DNA of 64,000 bases. It comes from an uncultured Treponema sp. Its GTDB lineage: Bacteria; Spirochaetota; Spirochaetia; Treponematales; Treponemataceae. A program made the translations under genes and the position numbers. Below the pieces are notes generated by a model. It made no database searches. It worked only from the letters and a program-made list of their open reading frames with translations, and was not told where the DNA came from. The stretch spans positions 101,491 through 165,490 of the forward strand of contig CAJUBD010000006.1 in NCBI GenBank assembly GCA_910584475.1, in the 5' to 3' direction. Below, piece by piece: positions 44,049-52,478 of this stretch (within the stretch, counting starts at the first letter, position 1; every line of letters begins with the position of its first letter).

Positions 44049-44150
44049 ACACCTCCTTGTTTTGGTTAATCCTAATGCTTATATTATACCACATATTCGC
44101 AAATTCGGCGAAAAAAAAAGTAAAAAAAAATCGCGTTTGCCTCACACAAC

Positions 44151-44426
44151 GCGAATGAAAGAGGTTCTTTCGCCGCTGTGTTGGACGGTCTTTCACCGCA
44201 ATAAAAGTCCTTCTTCCATTCAAATAAAAGGGTATCTTTCACGCTCGTAATGGGAAGTCCATCATTATAATGATAGGGATTTAAGAACGTCCGTGATAGG
44301 GAGTTGTTTACGCTCGTTATAGGGAGATTCATCTGTGCATGTGTGAGGCACTCATCTGTACAGATGCGTGGGTGTCATCCGTTCAGATGCTAGGCGGCAA
44401 TATGGACGGATGCGCGTCGCTGTTGC
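44151..44426. repeat. Degenerate 23-bp tandem array D
   Basis: Twelve units of exactly 23 bases, starting at 44151, 44174, 44197, 44220, 44243, 44266, 44289, 44312, 44335, 44358, 44381 and 44404. Units share a central (A/T)AGGG or GGGA-like core and a TTTCAC or CATC tail but vary elsewhere. Examples: GCTCGTTATAGGGAGATTCA and GTCCGTGATAGGGAGTTGTT (first 20 bases of two units). Not a multiple of three, so not coding. It precedes two hairpins at 44447-44530. It lacks the identical repeats of CRISPR. Confidence 0.7.
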
Positions 44427-44446
44427 GCGAATGGGGATTTTATGCT

Positions 44447-44530
44447 ATCATTGTAATGACATTTGGAAACGGGAATTTCCTTCGTGTCCACAATGATGCC
44501 GCGCGCTTGGAAACTTCGGTCTTTCCAAGC
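44447..44530 (+). repeat. Nested hairpin and second hairpin after array D
   Basis: ATCATTGT (44447-44454) pairs with ACAATGAT (44490-44497), enclosing GGAAA/TTTCC. A second hairpin pairs GCTTGGAAA (44505-44513) with TTTCCAAGC (44522-44530) around an CTTCGGTC loop. The nested-then-simple plan is similar to the leader at 26105-26180 downstream of array B. Confidence 0.45.
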
Positions 44531-44603
44531 ATTATACCACGATGACGCGGAAAAAGCAAGTGAAATATGATTTTAATATCAAGTAGATATGACAGGAGTT
44601 TTT

Positions 44604-45069
44604 ATGCCAAGAAGGAAGCCAGAATTTTACGAAACGCAGGAAATCGTCTACACTGTGGACGTGTCGCTCTCGGAAGACCATCTGAACGCAAGCGGAAGGC
44701 TCGTGGGCAAGGTGAAGGCAAGGACGGTGAACATCCGCAACATTCTCGCCGACATCAAAGATAAAGGCGGACCGCCGACGCGAAGACTGTCGTGCGTGCG
44801 GGTCAACTTGTGGAATTAAGAGGCAACAACCTGAAACTCGAGGGAAGCGGCGCGGGAGTGTTCTTTACGCCGAGAGGCTCTGAAAGGCAATCTGCGTTCC
44901 TCCGCAAAAGGTCGCGGACAACTTCCCCAAGTCGCTTTTGCTCTGCCTGCCCGAAGAAATTCCTTCGGGGCTTTGCGCCGTGGAAGTGCGCACCCATTGG
45001 TCAAGGAGCGGCAAGCTCAAAAAGGAATTGTGCCGGGGAAATTCGGTGGAGATTTTGGTGGAGCGATAG
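44604..45069 (+). pseudogene. Degraded HU-like/DUF4469 DNA-binding-type protein
   Basis: Pieces of one gene in three frames. It starts MPRRKPEFYETQEIVYTVDV at ATG 44604 (GGAG upstream), similar to the N terminus of HU-like/DUF4469 proteins. Near 44790 the frame shifts to RAGQLVELRGNNLKLEGSG and FFTPRGSE, the DUF4469 motif; near 44900 it shifts again to VADNFPKSLLLCLPEEIPS, VEVRTHWSRSGKLKKEL and a stop at 45069. The helical HU-like section is largely missing. It is unlikely to make a working protein. DUF4469 proteins are usually bacterial chromosomal-type HU relatives. Confidence 0.65.
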
Positions 45070-45170
45070 GGGATGGCGGGCGAAGGAGGTTTTGCATATT
45101 TTGGAAGGTGGAGAAGAAAAATATGGAGAGAATTAAAAAACTATCGATGAGTTAGAAGTTTTTTTAACGC

Positions 45171-45199
45171 TTTACCAAATCGCTTTTTTGTGATACTAT
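45171..45199 (+). promoter_or_regulatory. Promoter of the DNA methyltransferase gene, leaderless
   Basis: TTTACC (45171-45176), 17 bp, TACTAT (45194-45199), six bases (GAAAAT), then ATG 45206. No ribosome site. Confidence 0.65.
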
Positions 45200-45205
45200 G
45201 AAAAT

Positions 45206-46009
45206 ATGCTGGAATTTGAAAAAGACTTCTTAAATAGGATAATTCATGGGCGTTGCGAGCAAGTGATGAAAGAAATTCCTGACAATTCTATTGACCTTGT
45301 TGTTACTTCGCCGCCATACAATCTCAAAAATTCTACTGGCAACGGAATGAAGTGCGGCAAGGGCGGAAAATGGTCCAACGCCGCGCTAATAAACGGCTAT
45401 GAAGAATATGATGATTGTCTGCCGCATGAAGAATACGTTTCTTGGCAACGCAAATGCCTGACGGAAATGTTCAGAATAATCAGAAACGATGGAGCGATTT
45501 TTTACAATCATAAGTGGCGAGTTCAAGGCGGTCTTCTGCAAGACAGACAGGACATTGTTTCAGAATTTCCTGTTCGACAAATCATCATTTGGAAACGCAA
45601 AGGCGGAATCAATTTTAATCCTGGATATTTTTTGCCAACTTACGAAGTGATTTATTTAATTGCGAAGCCTGATTTTAAACTTGCGCCAAAAGCAAATCGA
45701 TATGGAGATGTTTGGGAATTTACGCAAGAATTGAACAATATTCATCCAGCTCCTTTTCCAGTCGCACTGATTGACAGAATTATTTCCTCAACAAATGCGA
45801 ATATAATTCTTGACCCATTTATGGGAAGCGGAACAACGGCGGTAGTGGCGCAGGGATTGGGTAGAAAATACATAGGAATAGAACAGTCAGAAAAATATTG
45901 CAAGTTGGCTGAACAGCGAATTGAGGAAAACAAAATTCATAGCGAAGTCGCAAAATTTCATGAGCCCAAACTATTTGATTTTGAGGGGAATTATGCCACA
46001 AGGTCTTAA
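45206..46009 (+). CDS. Site-specific DNA methyltransferase (amino-MTase)
   Basis: 267 residues. Methylates adenine N6 or cytosine N4 in a specific DNA site, with SAM as donor. Motif IV is VTSPPYNL and motif I is DPFMGSGTTAVVA, with the catalytic motif first, a beta-class amino-methyltransferase. TSPPY favours N4-cytosine but also occurs in some N6 enzymes. The start overlaps the next gene by 17 bases. With the adjacent MvaI/BcnI-like endonuclease it forms a type II restriction-modification pair. Composition is more AT-rich than neighbours, consistent with transfer. Confidence 0.85.
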   Translation: MLEFEKDFLNRIIHGRCEQVMKEIPDNSIDLVVTSPPYNLKNSTGNGMKCGKGGKWSNAALINGYEEYDDCLPHEEYVSWQRKCLTEMFRIIRNDGAIFYNHKWRVQGGLLQDRQDIVSEFPVRQIIIWKRKGGINFNPGYFLPTYEVIYLIAKPDFKLAPKANRYGDVWEFTQELNNIHPAPFPVALIDRIISSTNANIILDPFMGSGTTAVVAQGLGRKYIGIEQSEKYCKLAEQRIEENKIHSEVAKFHEPKLFDFEGNYATRS

Positions 46010-46811
46010 AATAATTTCAAAAGAAGAACTTATAAAATCGTTTGCAGAAATTGAAAGTGCTGGATGGATTGAAAATACAACACGAGCAAAAAATGACGGC
46101 GCGGCGGGAAATCTTCTTGAAGACTTACTTGGAATTCCTGAAAACAATTTGCCCATTCCAAATGCCGCCGAATGGGAATTAAAAACTCAAAAAGACAATA
46201 CAAATTCTCTACTTACACTGTTCCACAAAGAGCCTTCGCCGACCGCATTGAAAATAGTCACGTCGCTCTTGATTCCGCAATTCGGCTGGCGTCATCAAGA
46301 GGCTGGCAAAAAGTATCCTGAAACAGAAAAATCTTTTCGAGCGACATTAAGCAGTGGCAATTGGACTCGCGGTTTTTCCGTTTCCGTGAATTATATTGAA
46401 CGGAAGGTTTGCATTGTATTTGACAAGTCAAAGGTGCGCTATGAGGACAAAGCGTGGCTCGCATCGCTTTTAGAACGCAACACAAATTTGGATGAACTTG
46501 AAATCACTCCGTATTGGGGCTTTGATGATTTGTTTTCAAAGGCTCGCACAAAGCTCCTGAATTGTTTCTATATTCTTGCAGAAGAAAAGAAAATCGGTCG
46601 GAAACAATTTTTTCATTATTACAAAGGATACATGCTAAAAGATTTAAGCATCGAAAAATTCATTCAGGCGATTGACGATGGCAACATTTACATCGACTTT
46701 GATGCTCGCACAGGACACAATCACGGAACAAAGTTCAGGATAAATCCGAAAATCATTAAAAACTTGTACGCTACAACAAAAATTGTGCTGAACAAACAGA
46801 AGTTGATTTAG
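45993..46811 (+). CDS. Type II restriction endonuclease, MvaI/BcnI-like
   Basis: 272 residues from ATG 45993 (GAGGGG upstream). The N-terminal block (SGWIENTTRAKNDGAAGNLLEDLLG, broken here as AKNDGAAGNLLEDLLG and IPNAAEWELKTQK) resembles MvaI/BcnI-type enzymes, which cut CCWGG or CCSGG. The AEWELKTQK region looks like the PD-(D/E)XK core E-x-K. It overlaps the methyltransferase. Its target is expected to match the partner methyltransferase; both are AT-rich and probably acquired together. Exact specificity is not readable. Confidence 0.65.
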   Translation: MPQGLKIISKEELIKSFAEIESAGWIENTTRAKNDGAAGNLLEDLLGIPENNLPIPNAAEWELKTQKDNTNSLLTLFHKEPSPTALKIVTSLLIPQFGWRHQEAGKKYPETEKSFRATLSSGNWTRGFSVSVNYIERKVCIVFDKSKVRYEDKAWLASLLERNTNLDELEITPYWGFDDLFSKARTKLLNCFYILAEEKKIGRKQFFHYYKGYMLKDLSIEKFIQAIDDGNIYIDFDARTGHNHGTKFRINPKIIKNLYATTKIVLNKQKLI

Positions 46812-46892
46812 GCAAAACCAACAAGAAAAATTGCGAATCTTGCGGCGCAAGATAGGGCGACGAGCGAGTGTTTTTCAAAATTTTTTCCGCCA

Positions 46893-46921
46893 TTGACGCG
46901 ATTCATTTTTTCCGATATACT
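46893..46921 (+). promoter_or_regulatory. Promoter of the FemX-like gene
   Basis: TTGACG (46893-46898), 17 bp, TATACT (46916-46921). The predicted leader is about 22 nt to ATG 46951 and has no clear ribosome site. Confidence 0.6.
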
Positions 46922-46950
46922 TTTGGCACAAGCCACGCGCTTTTTTTAAT

Positions 46951-48744
46951 ATGTCGAACGATTTTGAAATAAGAGTCACAAAAAAAGATTCTCTTAAAAA
47001 TGTCGAATTTTCTGACAATGAATGCCCGAATTTTCAGCAATCGCGGTTTTGGGCGGAGTTCAAAGCCTCTCATGGATGGAATATGTTCGTGTTGGAAGTA
47101 AAGATTTCGCGAAAAGACAGCGTTCCGCGTATGCACGATATGACGGAAGCAAGAGAAGATGGCGTTTCGCAAGTACGCGATAAGATAAAAGTTGATGAAA
47201 ATAGAGCTTCGCATGATGGCGATATGGCGGAAACAGGCGAGTGTAGCACCGCGCACAATGTCGGCGCATTGAAAATGGATGAGAATCACATTTCGCAAGT
47301 GCGCGATATGGCAAAAATAAGTGAAAACAGCGTTTCTTATATGAGCGAGCGCGTGAAAACAGTTAAAAATGATACCGCACATGATGGCGAAGATGTAAAA
47401 AAAGGCACAAACAATACATTGCACAAGAGCGATGCCGCAAAAGATGATGAAATTAGCGTGTCGCACAATGTCGGTGATATAAAAAGTTGCGAAAATGCGG
47501 TTTCGCGTGATGGCGACGCTGTGAAAACGAGTGAGAGCGGCGTTTCGCATATATGCGATGCCGCAAAAATATGCGAAAATGGCATTTCACATGTTGTCGG
47601 AAATGTAAAAACCGATGAAAATACGGTTTCGCGTTATGGCGATGCCTTGAAAACGGAGAAAGACAGTATTTCGCGCGGTGCGCTTTATGGTGAAAACGGC
47701 TTTGTTCGAGTGTTCGTTCTTGTGCGCTCGTTTGCGAAAGGGCTTTTTTCTGTTGCTTATGTGCCGATGTATCCAGTCTTTTCGTCAGATTCCGTTTCCG
47801 CACAAGATTTTTGCGCCGTTCTTGAGGAAATTGCCGTCGCTGTCAGTCCGCATTTGCCAAAAAATACGATTTGCGTAAGGTTTGACCCTGTGCTGGAGTT
47901 TGATTCCACGTCGATGCGCGATGATTTCATATCGACGGTGAGGCGTTTTTCTGCAAGGAACAGATATTCGCTCAAGAAATCTGAAGTTGACATTCAGCCG
48001 CCCGACACTTCGCTCGTTGACATTTCGCGTTCTGAAGATGAAATCTTGGCTTCTATGAAAAGCAAGTGGCGATACAACATCAATCTTGCCTCGCGGAAGG
48101 GCGTGCAGATAGAAAGGATTGGCGTGAATGAGGTTTCATCGTCTATCGGTGCTGTGTCGGACGGAAATTCTTGCAATGTCGCGCCCTCGCAGGATGAGTT
48201 TTTCTCAGATTTGTCGAAGAAGGTTGACGAGTTCTATGAAGTTTACCGCGTGACTTCTGCCCGTGACGGAATCGCTATACACTCGAAGCAGTATTATTTG
48301 GACTTGCTCCAAAAGTCGGCGCGAGAAAAATTCGCTGGCAACGATGTTCCGCTCGTGCGGCTATACATCGCACGGCATGAAGATGATGTTCTCGGCGCGA
48401 TCATTACGCTTGTGACAAGGAATGAGGGCGTATATCTTTATGGCGCTTCCAACAATATGAAGCGGAATCTTATGCCGAACTTCCTCTTGCAGTGGACGGC
48501 GATGCGCGATGCTAGGAGTGCGGGTGCGCGGATATATGATTTATATGGAATTCCGCCCACTGACGACGCGCGGCATCCTATGCACGGGCTTTTTCTTTTC
48601 AAGACTGGGTTCGGAGGAAAGAACATTCACCGTGTGGGCACGTTCGATGTTCCGCTGAATCATTTCTACGCGTTTTGTTCTATTGCCGAGCGTGCGCGGG
48701 CATGGTGGCACAAGAAATTCTTGAAGAGAATCAGGGGGCGATAA
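46951..48744 (+). CDS. FemX/FemAB-like aminoacyltransferase with 42-bp repeat insert
   Basis: 597 residues. FemAB-family enzymes add amino acids to the lipid II/peptidoglycan side chain. The N-terminal part is typical (FQQSRFWAEFKASHGW), and from about residue 250 the fold continues (VRVFVLVRSFAKGLFSVAY, MKSKWRYNINLASRKGV, FLLQWTAMRDARSAGARIYDLYG). Between them, residues ~58-240 consist of thirteen 14-residue repeats (see 47122-47667). Without the insert, the enzyme would have the usual ~400 residues. The start has no strong ribosome site. Whether the insert blocks activity is unknown; the frame stays open. Confidence 0.75.
   Translation: MSNDFEIRVTKKDSLKNVEFSDNECPNFQQSRFWAEFKASHGWNMFVLEVKISRKDSVPRMHDMTEAREDGVSQVRDKIKVDENRASHDGDMAETGECSTAHNVGALKMDENHISQVRDMAKISENSVSYMSERVKTVKNDTAHDGEDVKKGTNNTLHKSDAAKDDEISVSHNVGDIKSCENAVSRDGDAVKTSESGVSHICDAAKICENGISHVVGNVKTDENTVSRYGDALKTEKDSISRGALYGENGFVRVFVLVRSFAKGLFSVAYVPMYPVFSSDSVSAQDFCAVLEEIAVAVSPHLPKNTICVRFDPVLEFDSTSMRDDFISTVRRFSARNRYSLKKSEVDIQPPDTSLVDISRSEDEILASMKSKWRYNINLASRKGVQIERIGVNEVSSSIGAVSDGNSCNVAPSQDEFFSDLSKKVDEFYEVYRVTSARDGIAIHSKQYYLDLLQKSAREKFAGNDVPLVRLYIARHEDDVLGAIITLVTRNEGVYLYGASNNMKRNLMPNFLLQWTAMRDARSAGARIYDLYGIPPTDDARHPMHGLFLFKTGFGGKNIHRVGTFDVPLNHFYAFCSIAERARAWWHKKFLKRIRGR
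47122..47667 (+). repeat. In-frame 42-bp repeat array C inside the FemX-like gene
   Basis: Thirteen units of exactly 42 bases (14 codons), starting at 47122, 47164, 47206 and every 42 after, up to 47626. Most units begin (G/A)TTTCGC, the anchor used by array B, and encode VS-, IS- or AS- followed by about 12 variable residues, usually with VKT or AKI-type middle and ENx near the end. Example residues: VSRDGDAVKTSESG and VSHICDAAKICENG. The frame stays open, which distinguishes it from the intergenic arrays. It lies between two halves of a FemAB domain. Confidence 0.8.
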
Positions 48745-48751
48745 TCAGAAA

Positions 48752-49678
48752 ATGAATATGGAAGCGTTTATACTTGGGTGCGGAGGTATGATGCCGCTCC
48801 CTTACAGGCATCTCACGAGCGTGCTTTTGCGTAGGGACGGAGACCTTTTCTTGTTTGACGGCGGTGAGGGAACGCAAGTTTCGCTCCGCAGGCTGAATCT
48901 CAAGTGGAAGAAGATAAATGCCATCTTTGTTTCGCACACTCACGCGGATCACGTTACGGGACTTCCTGGAATTATGATGCTTTCCGCGCAGGTGGAGCGC
49001 AAAGAACCGCTTTATATCTATGGTCCGCCCAAGGTCGCTGAATATATCGAAACCAGCCGTAAGGTTCTCGACATGTATATCAACTATCCCGTAGTGGTAA
49101 AGGAGATTGCTGCGCCGTGCGTGGTGCACGAGGAAAAGGAATTTCGTGTTCGCGCGTTTCCGCTGAGGCACACGAAGACTTGTGTTGGCTATGTCCTCGA
49201 GGAGTTCGACCGCCCTGGCGAGTTCAATCCTGATGCCGCGATGGAACTGGGAGTTCCGCGCGGGCCGCTTTGGTCCAAGCTCCAAGGCGGGGAAGAGGTG
49301 CGCGCAGAAAATGGCGACATCGTGCGTCCTGAGCAGGTGATGGGAGCGAAAAGAAGTGGCCGCAAATTCAGTTATGTTACTGACACGCTGTACAGTCCGT
49401 CTATCGCGCAGGAGGTGAGCGGCTCTGACCTTTTGGTTTGCGAGGCGATGTTCGAGCACGGACTGCTAGATCAGGCGATTGAGAAGAAGCACATGACGGC
49501 GCGGCAGGCGGGAACGATTGCCCGTGATGCTTGCGTGAAAAGGATGGCAATGATTCACTATAGTCCGCGCTATACCGACAGGGAACTTTTCGCTTTAGAG
49601 GCCGACGCGCGGGAAGTGTTTCCTGCGGCGATGCTTTCGCGCGACAGGATGAAAATCGAGATTCCGTACGTGGATTGA
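48752..49678 (+). CDS. rnz: Ribonuclease Z
   Basis: 308 residues. RNase Z removes the 3' trailer of tRNA precursors. The metallo-beta-lactamase motif is SHTHADHVTGLPG, with further ligands in FPLRHTKTC, YVTDT and MIHYSPRYTD. These fit the ElaC/Trz family. The ATG at 48752 is followed six bases later by another ATG (48758); the start is uncertain by two codons. Starts eight bases after the FemX-like gene. Confidence 0.85.
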   Translation: MNMEAFILGCGGMMPLPYRHLTSVLLRRDGDLFLFDGGEGTQVSLRRLNLKWKKINAIFVSHTHADHVTGLPGIMMLSAQVERKEPLYIYGPPKVAEYIETSRKVLDMYINYPVVVKEIAAPCVVHEEKEFRVRAFPLRHTKTCVGYVLEEFDRPGEFNPDAAMELGVPRGPLWSKLQGGEEVRAENGDIVRPEQVMGAKRSGRKFSYVTDTLYSPSIAQEVSGSDLLVCEAMFEHGLLDQAIEKKHMTARQAGTIARDACVKRMAMIHYSPRYTDRELFALEADAREVFPAAMLSRDRMKIEIPYVD

Positions 49679-49698
49679 AAAATCCTTGAGGACAAGAC

Positions 49699-50445
49699 AT
49701 GGTTGAAGTGAGGGACTTCCGAAAAATCTATTCATCGAAGAAAATAGCGTGTGATGGAATATCATTTTGCGCGAAAAAAGGGGAAATCGCCGTGCTTCTA
49801 GGTCCGAACGGCGCGGGAAAGACGACTCTGCTCAAGGCTTTGGCGGGCGCGCATTACGCCACTAGCGGAAGCGTTTTGGTCACTGCGCAGGACGGAAGAG
49901 TTTTCGACATTGCGGATAAGAGCGAGGACGCGAAAGGAATCACGGGTTTTGTCGGCGACGAGCCGCTTCTGTATGAAAATTTTACGGTCGAAGAATTTCT
50001 TTTGAGCGTAGCGAGGTTGCGCGTTCAATCCGTTGCTAAATCCGAGCTGCAAGACGCAGTTTCACGCGCGGTCAAACTTTGCTCGCTTGAGAATGTGCTT
50101 TTCCAGAAAATCTCTACGTTGAGCCACGGCTACAAGCAGCGCGTCAATTTCGCGCAAGCCGTAATCCACCGCCCTGAAATCCTGATTTTGGACGAGCCGA
50201 CTACGGGTCTCGACCCGAGTCAAATCCGCGAAATGCGCGATCTGATAAAAAACTTGAAATCTCAGGCGACAATAATCTTTTCCACGCACATAATTCAAGA
50301 AGCGGAGAATCTTGCGGACAAAATTTTCGTCATAAACGGCGGGCGAATCGTCGCGGGCGGAACAGCGGCGGAACTCATAAGAAACGCGCATGCGAGAAAT
50401 CTGGAAGAAGCGTATCTGAAGTTGGTCGAGACGATCAGATTCTGA
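49699..50445 (+). CDS. ABC transporter ATP-binding protein, GldA-like
   Basis: 248 residues. Walker A is GPNGAGKTTLL, signature LSHGYKQRVNFAQA, Walker B DEPTTGLDPSQ and a following H-loop FSTHIIQ. GAGGA upstream of ATG 49699. Its natural partners are the ABC-2/Gld permease at 52475 and the DUF4340 protein at 54769, but a two-gene R-M module lies between. Such GldAFG-like systems are thought to be involved in export or surface processes, including gliding motility in other bacteria. Confidence 0.8.
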   Translation: MVEVRDFRKIYSSKKIACDGISFCAKKGEIAVLLGPNGAGKTTLLKALAGAHYATSGSVLVTAQDGRVFDIADKSEDAKGITGFVGDEPLLYENFTVEEFLLSVARLRVQSVAKSELQDAVSRAVKLCSLENVLFQKISTLSHGYKQRVNFAQAVIHRPEILILDEPTTGLDPSQIREMRDLIKNLKSQATIIFSTHIIQEAENLADKIFVINGGRIVAGGTAAELIRNAHARNLEEAYLKLVETIRF

Positions 50446-50471
50446 TGTGAAATTTCGATTTGCATTTTTTA

Positions 50472-50500
50472 TTGACACGAACAAAAATATTTTTTATAAT
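50472..50500 (+). promoter_or_regulatory. Consensus promoter of the cytosine methyltransferase gene
   Basis: A perfect TTGACA (50472-50477), 17 bp, TATAAT (50495-50500), then nine bases to ATG 50510. The strongest match to the sigma-70 consensus in the window. It lies between an ABC ATPase gene and its likely permease gene. Confidence 0.8.
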
Positions 50501-50509
50501 TGCATTATA

Positions 50510-51469
50510 ATGAAAAATATCGTTGAATCAAAAGGCAGAACCGCTACAATCGTTTCACTTTTTTCGGGATGTGGTGGAATGGATTTAGGTTTTGTTGGTG
50601 GATTTGATTTTCTTGGAACTCATTATGCAAAAACCGGATTCAAAATTATTTGGGCGAATGAGATAAATTCTGCCGCATGCAAAACGTATCGCAAGAATTT
50701 CGGAGATGGCATAATTGAGGGCGATATAAATTCTTTGTTTGATTTGCTTCCAAAGTCGGCGGACATTGTTATAGGCGGTTTTCCGTGTCAAGATATTTCA
50801 ATAAATGGAAAGATGCTTGGAATAAAAGGTAAACGCAGTTCACTATACACCGCGATAGTTGAGACTGTGCGCAGGATAAAGCCGAAAATTTTCGTAGTTG
50901 AAAATGTCGGCGGACTTTTGCTTGATGCGAACGCGAAATCTTTGGAAAAAATTTTATACGATTTCAATTCGCTAGGTTACAAGGTGACTTACAAACTTTA
51001 CAACACTGCTGACTACAAGGTTCCGCAAACGCGCGAACGTGTTTTTATTATAGGCATTCAACCTGACTTGCCCGACTTTGTTCCGCCCGCGCCACAGAGC
51101 GTAAAGCCTCTGACTGCAAAACAGGCTATCGGCGATTTGGAAAACAATGTCGAGGACAAAGCGTTTTCGCATATTTGGAGCAAGGCGCGCCCAAGCGGTG
51201 AACAAGGAAACCGCAAGATGACAGCTAATCGACCTGGCTATACTATTCGTTCTGAATGTCATGGAAACATTCAATTTCATTATTCTCTTCCACGCAGAAT
51301 ATCAATGCGTGAAGCGGCGCGTTTCCAGTCTTTTCCCGATACATTCATTTTTCCTTGTGGACTTCGGGATACTGAAAGGCAGATTGGAAACGCAGTTCCG
51401 CCAGTTATGGCATGGAATATCGCACAGTCCGTTAAAAATGTCTTGGACGGATCGAATGGAAAAAACTGA
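50510..51469 (+). CDS. dcm: DNA (cytosine-5)-methyltransferase
   Basis: 319 residues from ATG 50510 (an upstream GTG adds 21 residues with no support). C5-cytosine methyltransferase: motif I SLFSGCGGMDLGF, motif IV GGFPCQDIS with catalytic Cys, motif VI FVVENVGGL and motif VIII QTRERVFIIG, plus C-terminal motif X (RQIGNAVPP). Partner of the following putative endonuclease. The module sits inside the ABC/Gld operon. Named after Dcm by family, not specificity. Confidence 0.9.
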   Translation: MKNIVESKGRTATIVSLFSGCGGMDLGFVGGFDFLGTHYAKTGFKIIWANEINSAACKTYRKNFGDGIIEGDINSLFDLLPKSADIVIGGFPCQDISINGKMLGIKGKRSSLYTAIVETVRRIKPKIFVVENVGGLLLDANAKSLEKILYDFNSLGYKVTYKLYNTADYKVPQTRERVFIIGIQPDLPDFVPPAPQSVKPLTAKQAIGDLENNVEDKAFSHIWSKARPSGEQGNRKMTANRPGYTIRSECHGNIQFHYSLPRRISMREAARFQSFPDTFIFPCGLRDTERQIGNAVPPVMAWNIAQSVKNVLDGSNGKN

Positions 51470-52478
51470 TTTCGAAGAAATTCTTGATGAGTGTTGCAAA
51501 ATTCTCACGGCGGAGGCTCAAGAAAAAGGATTCAAAGATCCGAAGGAATTTGAAAATCGCGTTCGTGAAGTTTTGAAAAAAATCAGTCCTTTTGAAATTA
51601 ATTTCAATTCTCCAGCGCAGGCGTTTCCTGACATCGCTATGGGAGAATTTGGCGTAGAAGTTAAATTTACTTTGGCAGATACTTGGCGTTGTGTCGCGAA
51701 TAGCATACTTGAAACACAGCGCGTGGAATCAGTAAAACATATCTATATTGTTTTCGGAAAAATGGGTGGACATCCAAAAGTTCGCTGGGGCAATTGGGAA
51801 GATTCCGTCATTCATGTCCGAACTTCACATGTTCCACGTTTTGAAGTCGAAATTCAAGGAATAGAAGAAAAACCGAAGAAATCACTGTTTAAGCAAATGG
51901 GAATTTCATACGATGATTTTCGTTCGCTCAATATTTCCGACAAGATGAAATACATCCGAGCCTACGCACGGAAGGTTCATCCCAATGAGCATCTATGGTG
52001 GCTCGAAGATTCTGATTCGGAAATTCATACAACGGAACAAGCTCGGCTTTATACGTCGCTTTCGCAAGAAGAAAAGGACAGATATCGCGCTGAGGCTGCG
52101 TTATTATGTCCTGAGATAGTAAAGTCAGGGCGTTCGCGAAACAAGTATGACAAAATGGTTGTTTTCTTGTTGACTTATTATGGTATAGTTTGTCACCAAG
52201 CGAGAGATTTATTTTCTGCAGGAAGTGTGGCGAATCCTGAAAATGATGATGAGGGCGGAAATTATATTGAGCGAGCACTCAAATTGCTTGAACGGGATAT
52301 GGAAAAAGCTGCGCAATCTTTGAGCGACAGGCTTTTTGAAGAATATTGGGGTGAAAGTTGTGCGCCTGAAAAACGCATAAATCGATGGCTTGAAAAAGCG
52401 GATTCTCTTGCAACAAATTGGAAGCCTTCCGAAAGTCTATTTTTGAAGCGAGAATTCGTTGATACTGATAAAAAATGA
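51456..52478 (+). CDS. Putative type II restriction endonuclease
   Basis: 340 residues from ATG 51456, where a GGACGGA ribosome site is near; ATG 51438 is an alternative. It overlaps the dcm stop by 14 bases. No named family is recognised. The segment PDIAMGEFGVEVKFTLADTW fits a PD-(D/E)XK nuclease core: D-x(n)-E-V-K. Position next to a C5-methyltransferase strongly suggests the cognate restriction enzyme. Its TGA overlaps the ATG of the ABC permease (ATGA). Confidence 0.65.
   Translation: MEKTDFEEILDECCKILTAEAQEKGFKDPKEFENRVREVLKKISPFEINFNSPAQAFPDIAMGEFGVEVKFTLADTWRCVANSILETQRVESVKHIYIVFGKMGGHPKVRWGNWEDSVIHVRTSHVPRFEVEIQGIEEKPKKSLFKQMGISYDDFRSLNISDKMKYIRAYARKVHPNEHLWWLEDSDSEIHTTEQARLYTSLSQEEKDRYRAEAALLCPEIVKSGRSRNKYDKMVVFLLTYYGIVCHQARDLFSAGSVANPENDDEGGNYIERALKLLERDMEKAAQSLSDRLFEEYWGESCAPEKRINRWLEKADSLATNWKPSESLFLKREFVDTDKK

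Noticed and set aside
44151..44426. Array D as a CRISPR array
   Set aside because: Units vary along their whole length, no near-identical direct repeats are separated by spacers, and no cas gene lies nearby.
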